In this document: positions 28,067 to 36,957 of the stretch, in pieces
Numbering within the stretch: the first letter of the stretch is position 1
Layout of the letters: each line of letters opens with the position of its first letter
NCBI RefSeq assembly: GCF_000717175.1
Contig: NZ_JNYD01000009.1
Location: 135,392 to 199,391, forward strand
Direction: 5' to 3'
DNA from: Pseudonocardia autotrophica
GTDB taxonomy: Bacteria > Actinomycetota > Actinomycetes > Mycobacteriales > Pseudonocardiaceae
Length of the DNA: 64,000 nt
Translations under genes and position numbers: made by a program
Notes under the pieces: generated by a model
What the model saw: only the letters and a program-made list of their open reading frames with translations
Database searches by the model: none
What the model was told of the DNA's origin: nothing

Positions 28067-28225
28067 GTGCCGAACCCCGACACCGACCCGCGCGACGACG
28101 AGGCGGCCGAGCCCGTCGACGCGCCGACCCGCGACGTCGACCCGGGCACCGCGCGCCCGACCGACGACGGCCGCGACGACCGCACCGACGCCGAGCGGGA
28201 GGCCACCGAGTTCGGCGGGGAGTGA
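28067..28225 (+). CDS. Small highly acidic protein (52 aa)
   Basis: GTG 28067 opens a 52-codon frame behind AGGGAGG (28056-28062). The product is almost entirely Asp, Glu, Arg, Pro and Thr (VPNPDTDPRDDEAAEPVDAP, ending EREATEFGGE), so it should be disordered and strongly acidic. Third codon positions are nearly all G or C in this frame, as in real genes of this genome. No family is recognised. It stands between the ArsR operon and the convergent DUF1707 gene. Confidence 0.5.
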   Translation: MPNPDTDPRDDEAAEPVDAPTRDVDPGTARPTDDGRDDRTDAEREATEFGGE

Positions 28226-28265
28226 GGCCGGGCCGACGGCGGTCCGGAGTCGCGTCTGGGACGGA

Positions 28266-29087
28266 TCAGCGTGCCTCGTGCGGGTGGACCGCGACGATCG
28301 AGCCGTCCGGGCGGGCCTCCAGGTAGCCCGTCTCGCCGTACTCGTTCGACGCGTAGACGGCGATCCGCGGGCCGGTGCCCTCGTCGTCGATGATCAGGTA
28401 GCGGCTGGTCGGGTCGGGCACCTTCAGGCTCTCCGGTGCCCCGGCCACCAGCCCGAGCGCGGTCGCCGCGTCGATCGTCGCGAGGTCGACGACGGGCTGG
28501 TCGGCGTCCCGGGTGCCGGCCGGGCTGGGGCCGTCGAGGCCGCCGCGGTAGGTGTAGGACTGCGCGCGGCCCGGCGAGCCCTCGACCGGCACGGTCAGCA
28601 CGGCGTAGTCCGGGTAGATCGTCGCATCGGCGACGACCGCGGTGCCCAGCCGGGAGCGGAGGTCGTCGACGAGGCGGCCGAAGCCCTCCGGGGTGTGCAG
28701 GCCGGCCGGGGTGACGACGACCGGGGCGACCTGGCGGCCCGCCGCGGCGGTCTCCCCGGCCGCGACCGTGGCCGGGGCGCTGGACCGGGCCGCGGCGTGC
28801 CCGACCCCGAACCCGACCCCGAGCAGCGCCAGCGCGACCAGCACGCCGGCCCAGCGCGTCCCGCGGGAGCGCTGCGGCCGGTCCGGGGGCAGGAGCGCGA
28901 TCGGGCGCTCGAGCTGCAGGTCCGCGACGAGCGCCTTCAGCTCGCCGAGGGTGGTGGCCCGCAGCGCGGTGGCCGTGCGCTCGCGGTGCTCGGCCCCGTC
29001 CATCTGCCCCTCCGCGTACGCGGCGTCGAGGGCGTTGCACAGCGCGTTCCGGTCCGCGTCGCGGGCCCGGGTGCGGAGGGAGGACAC
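28266..29087 (-). CDS. DUF1707 domain membrane protein
   Basis: A 273-aa protein. Residues 4-55 (RTRARDADRNALCNALDAAYAEGQMDGAEHRERTATALRATTLGELKALVADLQ) are the DUF1707 (SHOCT-like) domain common in actinobacteria. One membrane helix follows (WAGVLVALALLGVGFGVG), then an outside domain of about 170 residues with YPDYAVLTVPVEG and EYGETGYLEARPDGSIVAV. So the helical domain is cytoplasmic and the C-terminal domain is extracellular. GTG 29087 follows a TACGAT -10 box (29095-29100) by 7 nt, so the mRNA may be leaderless. Function unknown; DUF1707 proteins are thought to be stress- or envelope-related. Confidence 0.82.
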   Translation of the reverse strand: MSSLRTRARDADRNALCNALDAAYAEGQMDGAEHRERTATALRATTLGELKALVADLQLERPIALLPPDRPQRSRGTRWAGVLVALALLGVGFGVGHAAARSSAPATVAAGETAAAGRQVAPVVVTPAGLHTPEGFGRLVDDLRSRLGTAVVADATIYPDYAVLTVPVEGSPGRAQSYTYRGGLDGPSPAGTRDADQPVVDLATIDAATALGLVAGAPESLKVPDPTSRYLIIDDEGTGPRIAVYASNEYGETGYLEARPDGSIVAVHPHEAR

Positions 29088-29188
29088 GGCCGAGATCGTA
29101 GGACCGGGGTCACACCACACCGGACCGGGGCCGCCGGTCGGTGCTGGTCAGCGCCGGTCCGGCTCGGATCAGCCCGGGTCGGTGCCGA

Positions 29189-29986
29189 TCAGGGCAGCTC
29201 GTAGGGGTCCTGCGGGGCGGCGACGGGCCGGACCTCCAGCGCGGTGATCCGCGCGGTGTGCGTGCCGTCGCCCGCGGTGTAGGTGCCCGTGACCTGCTGC
29301 CAGGAGTTCCGCGCGGGCACCCGCTCCGCCGGGGCACCGGCCGTCTCGACGAGGTAGCTGCGGGCGTCGGCGGCGCAGCAGCTGATCACCATCCGGCTCA
29401 GGTACCAGCCGCCCTCCTCGCGCGGTGTCACGAAGCCGGTGAGCACGACGGTGTGGCCGGCCAGCGTCCGGCCGTCGTCCCAGGCGGCACGCTCGGCGTA
29501 GTCGTGCAGCTCGACCGCGACCGGGTCGGGCCCCGCCAGGGTCTCGGTGGCCACCGCCGCCGGGCGCGGGACCTCGGCACCGGCGCGGTCCGCGGCGAAG
29601 GCGCCCAGCGCGGGCGGCGGCACGAGCAGCACGAGGAACACGGGCAGCACCAGCAGCCAGCCGACGCCCGGGACCCGGGAGTGGTCGTGCCCCTCGGCCT
29701 GCTCGTCGGCGCGGAGCCGTTCGAGCGTCTCGCGGTCCGCGGCGAGCGGGCCGCGGGTGTGCACCCGTGCCCGGGCCAGCCGCGCGGCCCCCGCGGACTC
29801 CTCGGGGGCGGCACGCAGGCCGGCGACGACCCCCCACAGGCCGGCGGCCATCAGCAGCCCGCCCGCGATCGCGAGCAGCGGCCCGTGCCCGGGGCGGACG
29901 TAGTCGACGTGGTTGCCGAAGACGACCAGCTGCACCGCCACCGCGCCGAGCACGAACAGCAGGATCGGTGCGACGAGCCGGTTCAC
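29189..29986 (-). CDS. TIGR03943-type putative permease subunit
   Basis: A 265-aa membrane protein with three to four helices (RLVAPILLFVLGAVAVQLVVF, GPLLAIAGGLLMAAGLWGVVAG, GWLLVLPVFLVLLV) and an outside C-terminal domain containing RMVISCCAADARSYLVE, the conserved Cys-Cys region of the family. It begins inside the stop of the permease gene (GTGA) and is the constant partner of that family; the B. subtilis pair is YcgQ/YcgR. A metal (often suggested zinc) link comes from comparative regulon studies; I see no convincing Zur box here. Confidence 0.8.
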   Translation of the reverse strand: MNRLVAPILLFVLGAVAVQLVVFGNHVDYVRPGHGPLLAIAGGLLMAAGLWGVVAGLRAAPEESAGAARLARARVHTRGPLAADRETLERLRADEQAEGHDHSRVPGVGWLLVLPVFLVLLVPPPALGAFAADRAGAEVPRPAAVATETLAGPDPVAVELHDYAERAAWDDGRTLAGHTVVLTGFVTPREEGGWYLSRMVISCCAADARSYLVETAGAPAERVPARNSWQQVTGTYTAGDGTHTARITALEVRPVAAPQDPYELP

Positions 29987-30999
29987 AGCAGGATCCCGCC
30001 GACGACCGCGCTCACCACGACCGCCACCACGAAGGTCGCGGGCGCGAAGTGCTGGGCGAACCGGCGGCCGAAGGTGCCCGCCTGCATCGCCACCAGCTTG
30101 AGGTCGACCACCGGCCCGACGACGAGGAACGCGAGCTTCGCCGTCAGGGAGAACCCGGACAGCCCGGCGACCACGAAGGCGTCGGCCTCCGAGCACACGC
30201 ACAGCACCACGGCGAGCAGGGCCAGCACCAGCAACGAGACGACGGGGACGCCGCCGATCCCCGCGGTCCAGGCCGGGTCGACGACGACGTTGAGGGTCGC
30301 GGCGGCCAGCGCGCCGACCGCGAGGTAGCCGCCGGCGTGCAGGAAGTCGTGCTGCAGGGTGGTGCGGAAGCGCTCACCGCGGGTGCCGCCCTCGCGGTGC
30401 GCGGGCCGCGGGGGACGCAGCCACTCCGGCCGGCCCAGCGCCGACCACAGCCACCCCATCACCAGCGCCACCGCGAGCGAGCCGACGGCCCGCGCCACCA
30501 CCATCTCCGGGTTCTGCGGGAAGGCGACGGCCGTCGCCACCAGGACGATCGGGTTGATCGCCGGGGCCGAGAGCAGGAAGGCCAGGGCGGCCGGCGCGGC
30601 CACACCTCCGGCCATCATCCGCCCCGCCACCGGGACGGACGCGCACTCGCACCCGGGCAGCACGCCGCCGGCGATCCCGGCGACCGGCACCGCGGCGGCC
30701 GGCCGGCGGGGCAGCACGCGAGCGAGCGCGCCCTCCGGGACGAAGGCCGAGATCGCCGCCGACAGCATGACGCCCAGCACCAGGAACGGCACCGCCTGCA
30801 GCACGATCGCCACGAACACCGTCGACCAGGTCTGCACGGCCTCGTTCGTGCCGAGGACGAGCTCGAAGGCGTACCGCCCGACCAGCGCCGCCGCCGTCAC
30901 GCCGAGCAGGACGATCGGCACCACCGGCAGGGGCGGCGGCTGCCGCACCCGGTCGCGGTGCCCGGCGGGGCGCCCGCCGTCGGCTCGGGTCTCCGTCAC
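29983..30999 (-). CDS. Putative permease, DUF318/UPF0718 family
   Basis: A 338-aa protein with about eight to nine membrane helices in two similar halves. The hallmark motif PGCECASVPVAGRMM lies in the first half and LCVCSEADAFVVAG in the second, both with the paired cysteines typical of this permease family. The first helix is VPIVLLGVTAAALVG. GTG 30999 has GGAAGGGGAA upstream. It is translationally coupled to the TIGR03943 partner. The transported solute is unproven; the Cys motifs suggest a metal or thiol-related substrate. Confidence 0.82.
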   Translation of the reverse strand: MTETRADGGRPAGHRDRVRQPPPLPVVPIVLLGVTAAALVGRYAFELVLGTNEAVQTWSTVFVAIVLQAVPFLVLGVMLSAAISAFVPEGALARVLPRRPAAAVPVAGIAGGVLPGCECASVPVAGRMMAGGVAAPAALAFLLSAPAINPIVLVATAVAFPQNPEMVVARAVGSLAVALVMGWLWSALGRPEWLRPPRPAHREGGTRGERFRTTLQHDFLHAGGYLAVGALAAATLNVVVDPAWTAGIGGVPVVSLLVLALLAVVLCVCSEADAFVVAGLSGFSLTAKLAFLVVGPVVDLKLVAMQAGTFGRRFAQHFAPATFVVAVVVSAVVGGILL

Positions 31000-31067
31000 G
31001 CGTTCCCCTTCCGTGGGCCCTCTGCTTGTCGGGCCAAGGCGGGAGCCGTTACGGATCGAGGTTCACG

Positions 31068-31874
31068 TCACGGGATCCGCTCGAGCAGGTCGACCGCGAC
31101 GGTCCCCTGCGGACGACCCGCGACCAGCAGCGTCCGTCCCCGCACCTCCACCACCGTCGAGGTGGTGCCGACGCGGGCCCGGTAGCGGCCGTCGGGCGGC
31201 AACGCCACGCCGTCGGGAACCGCCGGCCGGGCCCCGTCGGCCCGGGCGAGCACCCGGTGCGGGCGGCCGAGGACGTTCCGCGCCCCGAGGAGGTCCCCCG
31301 CCGCGACGAGCGCGCGGACGCGGGTGGACGAGCAGCCGGGCAGCAGCGGGACGCCGTGCGCGGTGAAGTCGTGCCGGGCACCGAGCCGGCGGAGCAGCCG
31401 GACGTCGCCGACCCCGCGGTGCCCGAAGCGGAAGTTCTCCCCGACGACGACGTCGGTGGCGCGCAGGGCGCGGACCAGCACGTCCCGCACGAAGTCGACG
31501 GCCGGGGTGCGGGCGACCTCGCCGTCGAACGGCAGCACGAGGACGGCGTCGGCGCCGTGCGCGCGGGCCAGCTCGGCGCGCCGCTCCAGGGTGACGACCG
31601 TGGTGGTGTCGCGGGCCGGCCCCGCCACGGTCGCCGGGTGCGGGTCGAAGGTGGTGAGCACGACCGGGAGCCGGCGACGCCGGCCCAGCCCGACCGCCCG
31701 GTCGAGCAGCCGCGCGTGGCCGCGGTGCAGCCCGTCGAACACCCCGAGGGTGACCACGGACCGGCCCCACCACCAGGGGACCTCGTCGAGGCCGTGCCAG
31801 TACCCGCCGGACCCGGCGCCGGACTCGGTCACGGGCACGGGTCCGGTCGGGGGTCGTTCGAGCGTGACCGTCAT
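31068..31874 (-). CDS. RibF-like FAD synthetase lacking the riboflavin kinase domain
   Basis: A 268-aa protein matching the N-terminal FMN adenylyltransferase half of RibF: GVFDGLHRGHARLL (about residues 44-57, the HxGH nucleotidyl-transfer motif), TTFDPHPATV, VVGENFRFGHRGVGD and SSTRVRALVAAGDLLGARNVLGRPH. RibF is usually about 310 aa and ends with a riboflavin kinase barrel; here only some 60 residues follow, without the kinase signature, so it should make FAD from FMN but not FMN from riboflavin. It is the last gene of an operon with a flavin reductase, a flavin-dependent hydroxylase and catechol dioxygenase, so local FAD supply is the likely role. Confidence 0.75.
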   Translation of the reverse strand: MTVTLERPPTGPVPVTESGAGSGGYWHGLDEVPWWWGRSVVTLGVFDGLHRGHARLLDRAVGLGRRRRLPVVLTTFDPHPATVAGPARDTTTVVTLERRAELARAHGADAVLVLPFDGEVARTPAVDFVRDVLVRALRATDVVVGENFRFGHRGVGDVRLLRRLGARHDFTAHGVPLLPGCSSTRVRALVAAGDLLGARNVLGRPHRVLARADGARPAVPDGVALPPDGRYRARVGTTSTVVEVRGRTLLVAGRPQGTVAVDLLERIP

Positions 31875-31904
31875 GGCGGTCTCCCTGTCGGACGGCGGTC
31901 CCGC

Positions 31905-31928
31905 CCGGCCCCGGGCACGCGGGGCCGG
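31905..31928 (-). promoter_or_regulatory. Intercistronic hairpin between catA and the RibF-like gene
   Basis: CCGGCCCCG (31905-31913) pairs perfectly with CGGGGCCGG (31920-31928) around a 6-nt loop. It may partly terminate or process the mRNA, lowering expression of the FAD synthetase relative to the hydroxylase genes. Confidence 0.5.
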
Positions 31929-31951
31929 ACGGACACCGGATCGGACGGACC

Positions 31952-32806
<855 letters not shown>

Positions 32807-34381
32807 TCAGCCCCGGTTCTTCAAGAAGGAGACGTCGTCGTTGCCGATGAGGTCGGGCACGGTCCAGCCGTCGAGGTCGTACTCGGCCAGGCACTGCTCG
32901 GCCAGGCCCTTCATGTGCGCGGTGGTGCCCTGGGCCTCGGCGGCGAAGAGCAGCTCGGCCTTCACGTTCTCGTGGTTGCCGGAGTAGTTGCGCTCGTAGA
33001 GCTCGTGGCGGCCGCCGAACTCCGAGCCGACCGCGTCCCACAGCGCCTTCATGACCTTGACCCGGTCGACGGCCTCGTAGCCGTTCGAGCCGCGGACGTA
33101 CTTGTCCAGGTACGGCCGGACCTCGGGGGTCTTGAAGTCGATGGAGTGGGAGTTGAGGTAGATCAGGCCGGACGCGACGTCGGACTCGATGATCTCCTTG
33201 ATCCGCGGGTAGGCCTGGATCATCAGCATCCGGTAGGTCAGGCCGTAGTCGAGCTTGGGCAGCAGCGTCCCGCCCTGCCACTCGTCGGGGTTGCGGGCCA
33301 TGGCGTCGGCGAGCGCGAAGAACGTGTTGCGCCAGCCCACCACCTCGCCGACGCGGGTCTGCACGCCGCGGAAGTCCTTGCTGCCGGTAATCTCCAGGGC
33401 CTTGAGCAGCAGGCCCGCGATGAAGTCGATCTTGGTGGCGAGCCGGATGCAGCCGTGGAAGGTGAAGCGCGGGATGAACCCGGAGACCGGGAAGAAGCCG
33501 TTGATCTTCTCGATGTCGCCGTAGAGGAAGACGTTCTCCCACGGCACCAGGACCTTGTCGAACACGAAGATCGTGTCGTTCTCGTCCATGCGGGAGGAGA
33601 GCGGGTAGTCGAACGGGCTGCCCATCACCGCGGCCTGCTGGGTGTAGGAGGTGCGGCAGATCAGCTTGATGCCCGGCGCGTCCATCGGCACCGTGCAGAT
33701 GAGCGCGAACTCCTTCTTCTTGATCGGCAGCCCGTAGTGCGCGATGAAGTTGTAGTTCGTGATGGCCGAACCGGTGGCGACGACCTTCGCGCCGGACACG
33801 ATCAGGCCGGCGTCGGTCTCCTTCTCCACCTTCATGAACACGTCGCCGACCTCGTCCGGCGGGAGGTTGCGGTCCACCGGCGGGTTGATGATCGCGTGGT
33901 TCCAGTACAGGACCTTCTCCTGCGACTCCTGGTACCAGCGCCGCGCGTTGTCCTCGAACGGCGCGTAGAACTCGCTGTTCGCGCCCAGGGTGCCGAGGAA
34001 GCTGGCCTTGTAGTCGGGGGAGCGGCCCATCCAGCCGTAGGTCATCCGGGACCAGGTCTCGATGGCGCGGCGGTCGGCCAGCAGGTCGTCGACCGAGTGC
34101 GGGGAGCGGAAGAACGGGTGGGTGACGCCGCCGTTGCCGGTGTCGGTCGGCACCGTCAGCTTGTCGCGGGTGGCCGGGTCGTGCAGGGCGTCGTAGAGCC
34201 GCGCGGTCATCCGTACCGGGTTGCGGAAGGCGGGGTGGGTGGTCACGTCCTTCACGCGCTCGCCGTAGACCCACACCTCCCGGCCGTCCTGGATGGACGA
34301 GATGTACTCGTCACCGGTCATGGGAGCGGTCGCGGTGGGCGCCGCGGCGTCGAAGGCGGTGCGGTCCTGCTGGAGCGTCAT
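32807..34381 (-). CDS. Large component of a two-component flavin-dependent phenol hydroxylase (HpaB/PheA1-like)
   Basis: A 524-aa FADH2-dependent monooxygenase of the HpaB family. The opening [35 protein letters not shown] and [28 protein letters not shown] are typical; later parts hold the flavin-binding [21 protein letters not shown] and the C-terminal helices. Length and wording match the phenol 2-hydroxylases PheA1 of Rhodococcus and Geobacillus more than 4-hydroxyphenylacetate hydroxylases (inference from memory). It needs reduced flavin from the reductase encoded just upstream (48-bp gap). Product catechol would be cleaved by the next gene's enzyme. Chlorophenol or 4-hydroxyphenylacetate are alternative substrates. 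Confidence 0.85.
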   Translation of the reverse strand: MTLQQDRTAFDAAAPTATAPMTGDEYISSIQDGREVWVYGERVKDVTTHPAFRNPVRMTARLYDALHDPATRDKLTVPTDTGNGGVTHPFFRSPHSVDDLLADRRAIETWSRMTYGWMGRSPDYKASFLGTLGANSEFYAPFEDNARRWYQESQEKVLYWNHAIINPPVDRNLPPDEVGDVFMKVEKETDAGLIVSGAKVVATGSAITNYNFIAHYGLPIKKKEFALICTVPMDAPGIKLICRTSYTQQAAVMGSPFDYPLSSRMDENDTIFVFDKVLVPWENVFLYGDIEKINGFFPVSGFIPRFTFHGCIRLATKIDFIAGLLLKALEITGSKDFRGVQTRVGEVVGWRNTFFALADAMARNPDEWQGGTLLPKLDYGLTYRMLMIQAYPRIKEIIESDVASGLIYLNSHSIDFKTPEVRPYLDKYVRGSNGYEAVDRVKVMKALWDAVGSEFGGRHELYERNYSGNHENVKAELLFAAEAQGTTAHMKGLAEQCLAEYDLDGWTVPDLIGNDDVSFLKNRG

Positions 34382-34429
34382 GGATATGGCCCTTCTTCTG
34401 CGGTGAACGACGGGTCGTGACGGGCGGGA

Positions 34430-34993
34430 TCAGGCGGCGTGCGGCCGCAGGGGCAGGAAGCGGGTGCTCGCGTCGAACCAGCCGGCCTCGGGGCAGTCGA
34501 GCGAGCCGCCCCAGTGGGTGCCGGTCTCGCGCGGGCCGAGCTCGCGGAACGCGCCGGCGTAGAACAGCAGCGGATCGGTGTCCGTGACGGCGATGTGCTC
34601 GACCTCGCCGACGACGATCAGGTGGTCGCCGCCGTCGTAGGTGCGCCACGGGCGGCAGGAGTAGACCGCCGCGGAGCCGACGAGCACCGGTGCGGTGGGG
34701 CCGTCGGCCCACTCGGGACCCGGGTCGGCCGGGCGCCCGGCGAAGTGCCACGCGGTGTCGAGCTGGCCGGCGCCGAGCACGTTCACCGCGAACGGCGCCC
34801 CGTCGAGGTAGCCGCACGCCTTCGACTTCCGGGTCAGCGTCACCTGGCAGAGCGCCGGCTCGAGCGAGACCGCGGTGAAGGCGTTCACCGTGGCGCCGTG
34901 CGGGGTCCCCTCGTCGTTCCGGCAGGTCACCACGGTGACGCCGGTGGCGAAGCGGCCGAAGGCGTTGCGCAGCTCCCGGGGCGGAACCGTCAT
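34430..34993 (-). CDS. Flavin reductase component (HpaC/PheA2-like)
   Basis: A 187-aa flavin reductase of the HpaC-like split-barrel family: LRNAFGRFATGVTVVTCRNDEGTPHGATVNAFTAVSLEPALCQVTL, then PFAVNVLGAGQLDTAWHFAG and DHLIVVGEVEHI. It uses NAD(P)H to make reduced flavin for the hydroxylase encoded next. It heads the operon. GGGAGG lies 7 nt before ATG 34993, and the tandem operator at 35018-35050 lies just upstream, so the operon is controlled from the divergent IclR gene. Confidence 0.9.
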   Translation of the reverse strand: MTVPPRELRNAFGRFATGVTVVTCRNDEGTPHGATVNAFTAVSLEPALCQVTLTRKSKACGYLDGAPFAVNVLGAGQLDTAWHFAGRPADPGPEWADGPTAPVLVGSAAVYSCRPWRTYDGGDHLIVVGEVEHIAVTDTDPLLFYAGAFRELGPRETGTHWGGSLDCPEAGWFDASTRFLPLRPHAA

Positions 34994-35017
34994 CTCGCAC
35001 CTCCCTGTGCGGTGGTC

Positions 35018-35050
35018 GTACGCTATGCGTACAAGCTGCACGCTTTGCGT
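35018..35050. promoter_or_regulatory. Tandem operators between the phenol operon and the IclR gene
   Basis: GTACGCTATGCGTAC (35018-35032) and ACGCTTTGCGT (35040-35050) are two inverted repeats with the same half-site ACGC/GCGT and 3-nt spacers. Their centres are 20 bp apart, close to two helical turns, as for a cooperatively bound dimer pair. They lie 25-57 bp from the reductase start. Confidence 0.65.
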
Positions 35051-35130
35051 TCAACGGGTTGGAGAGTGCCCCAGGCCACGCGGAGCGGTCAAGCCCCCGT
35101 TCCCGAGAGCGGTACGGAAGGATGGGTCCG

Positions 35131-35952
35131 ATGAGCACCGGCGACACCGAGCGGGGGAGCGAGCGGGACTACGTCCAGAGCCTCGAACGGGGCTTCGCGG
35201 TCCTGCTCGCCTTCGACGAGGAGATGACCACGCCGACCCTCGCCGAGCTCGCCGCCAAGACCGGTCTCTCCCGGCCCGCCGTGCGCCGCCTGCTGCTCAC
35301 GCTGCAGCGGCTCGGCTACGTCGAGAACCACGGGACCCGCTGGTCACTGACCCCGCGGGTGCTCACCATCGGGCAGCACTACACCGCCACCAACGCCCGC
35401 ATCGAGCTCGCCCAGCCGCACCTGCTCCGGCTCGCCGAGCGCACCGGCGAGTCCGCCTCGCTGGCCGAGCTCGACGAGTTCGACGCCGTGTACGTCGCGC
35501 GCGTGCCGGTGCGCCGGATCATGAACATCAACGTGGCGGTCGGCTCCCGCGTGCCGGCCCACGCCACGTCCATGGGCCGGGTGCTGCTCGCGTGGGCGGG
35601 TCCGGCCCGCATCACCCGCTTCCTCGAGGAGGCGCCGCTGCGCGCCCACACCTCGCGGACGATCACCGACCCGGCCGAGCTGCGGATGGCGCTGTCCGAG
35701 GTCCGCGAGCAGGGCTGGTCGATCGTCGACGGCGAGCTGGAGGAGGGGCTGCTCTCCGCGTCGGCGCCGGTGCGGGACCGGACGGGCGCCGTGGTCGCGG
35801 CCCTGGCCTCCTCGACGTCCGCCGGCCGGCTCGCGCCGGAGCGGCTGCGCGAGGAGACGGTGCCGCTGCTGGTCGAGACCGCCACCGCGATCTCGACGGA
35901 GCTGGGCTGGTCCCCGCGCACCCCGCCCGTCGTGCGCGACGGGTTCTTCTGA
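35131..35952 (+). CDS. IclR-family regulator of the phenol operon
   Basis: A 273-aa IclR protein: winged helix at about residues 15-70 (SLERGFAVLLAFDEEMTTPTLAELAAKTGLSRPAVRRLLLTLQRLGYVE) and a C-terminal GAF-like effector domain (RVPVRRIMNINVAVGSRVPAHATSMGRVLLAWAG). It resembles the PcaR/CatR/PobR group that responds to aromatic ring-cleavage intermediates. ATG 35131 is taken because GGAAGGA is then correctly spaced; the earlier ATG 35122 is too close to it. It is divergent from the phenol hydroxylase operon with paired operators between. The stop codon begins a repeated intergenic element. Confidence 0.9.
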   Translation: MSTGDTERGSERDYVQSLERGFAVLLAFDEEMTTPTLAELAAKTGLSRPAVRRLLLTLQRLGYVENHGTRWSLTPRVLTIGQHYTATNARIELAQPHLLRLAERTGESASLAELDEFDAVYVARVPVRRIMNINVAVGSRVPAHATSMGRVLLAWAGPARITRFLEEAPLRAHTSRTITDPAELRMALSEVREQGWSIVDGELEEGLLSASAPVRDRTGAVVAALASSTSAGRLAPERLREETVPLLVETATAISTELGWSPRTPPVVRDGFF

Positions 35953-36026
35953 GAACCCCACGGCCCCGCAGCCGAAGCCCCTTCGACGGGGGGCGATCCA
36001 CCGATTCCCTTCACCGCGGCCGGGGT
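35950..36026 (+). repeat. Repeated intergenic element, copy A
   Basis: Starting with the IclR stop codon, TGAGAACCCCACGGCCCCG and about 55 further bases match 63275-63350 at roughly four of five positions with one or two single-base gaps. It contains a short hairpin (GCCCC 35977-35981 with GGGGC 35990-35994, loop including TTCGAC). It fills the whole gap between the convergent IclR and esterase genes, so it probably acts as a terminator. Confidence 0.7.
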
Positions 36027-36946
36027 CACAGCGTCGCCCGCAGGTGGTCGACTGCCGCGGCGTGGATCTCGGCGCTGCGCGGCACGGCGGCGGAGGCCCA
36101 GTAGAGGGCGTGCACGAGCCCGTCGACCCGGCGGGCGGTGACCGGGACCCCGGCTTCCCGCAGCTGCGCCGCGAATGCCTCACCCTCGTCCCGCAGCGTG
36201 TCGAACTCGGCGGTCACGACCAGCGTCGGCGGCAGCCCGGCGAGGTCGCCGGCGTCGAGGGCCAGCCGCGGGTCGGTGAGATCCTCGGCTCCGCGCACGT
36301 ACTGCGCGCCGAACCAGGCGAGCGCATCGAGGTGGATCAGGTAGCCCTCGGCGAACTCGCGCCGCGACGCCGTGTCGGCGGTCGGGGAGACCAACGGGTA
36401 CAGCAGCACCTGGGAGCGCACCGAGGGCTCGCCGTCGTCGCGTGCCCTCGAGACCGCCGCCGCGGCGAGGTTCGCGCCGGCGCTGTCGCCCATGACCGCG
36501 ATCCGGTCGGGATCGCCACCGTGGGCGGAGATCTCCTTCGCGGTCCAGCGCAGGGCCGCCACGACGTCGTCGTGCGCCGCGGGGAACCGCGCCTCGGGGG
36601 CGCGTCGGTAGGTCACCGGAACGACCACGGCCGCGGCGTCGAGGGCGAGGGCGCGGGCGGGTTCGTCGACGACGTCGAGGCCGCCGGCGACGAACCCGCC
36701 GCCGTGGGCGTGCACCACCACGGGGAACGGCCCGGTGCCCGGCGGCACGTAGACCCGGGCGCGGTGGGCGGGATCGGGGCCGTACGCCACGTCGGCGACG
36801 GCCGCGACCTCGCGCGGCGGCTTCTGCAGTGTCGTGAACGAGGCGACGGCCTGCCGGGTGGCGTCCACCCCGACCGTCTCGAAGGAGCGGAAGCCGGTGC
36901 GGGCGAGCCCGTCGAGCAGGGCGGCGACGGCGGGGTCGAGAGGCAT
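36026..36946 (-). CDS. Alpha/beta hydrolase, hormone-sensitive-lipase type esterase
   Basis: A 306-aa esterase of the HSL family. The oxyanion motif HGGGF is at residues 81-85; the nucleophile is S155 in GDSAG; D249 (AEFDT) and H279 (DGLVHAL) complete the triad. It begins 11 bp past the stop of the Baeyer-Villiger monooxygenase gene and is surely co-transcribed. The pair makes chemical sense: the monooxygenase turns a ketone into an ester or lactone and this enzyme splits it. No signal peptide; cytoplasmic. Confidence 0.92.
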   Translation of the reverse strand: MPLDPAVAALLDGLARTGFRSFETVGVDATRQAVASFTTLQKPPREVAAVADVAYGPDPAHRARVYVPPGTGPFPVVVHAHGGGFVAGGLDVVDEPARALALDAAAVVVPVTYRRAPEARFPAAHDDVVAALRWTAKEISAHGGDPDRIAVMGDSAGANLAAAAVSRARDDGEPSVRSQVLLYPLVSPTADTASRREFAEGYLIHLDALAWFGAQYVRGAEDLTDPRLALDAGDLAGLPPTLVVTAEFDTLRDEGEAFAAQLREAGVPVTARRVDGLVHALYWASAAVPRSAEIHAAAVDHLRATL

Positions 36947-36957
36947 GGTCGGTCCCC

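Noticed and set aside
31000..31067. Zur box upstream of the permease pair
   Set aside because: I looked for the TGAAAATnATTTTCA-like pattern on both strands and found none.
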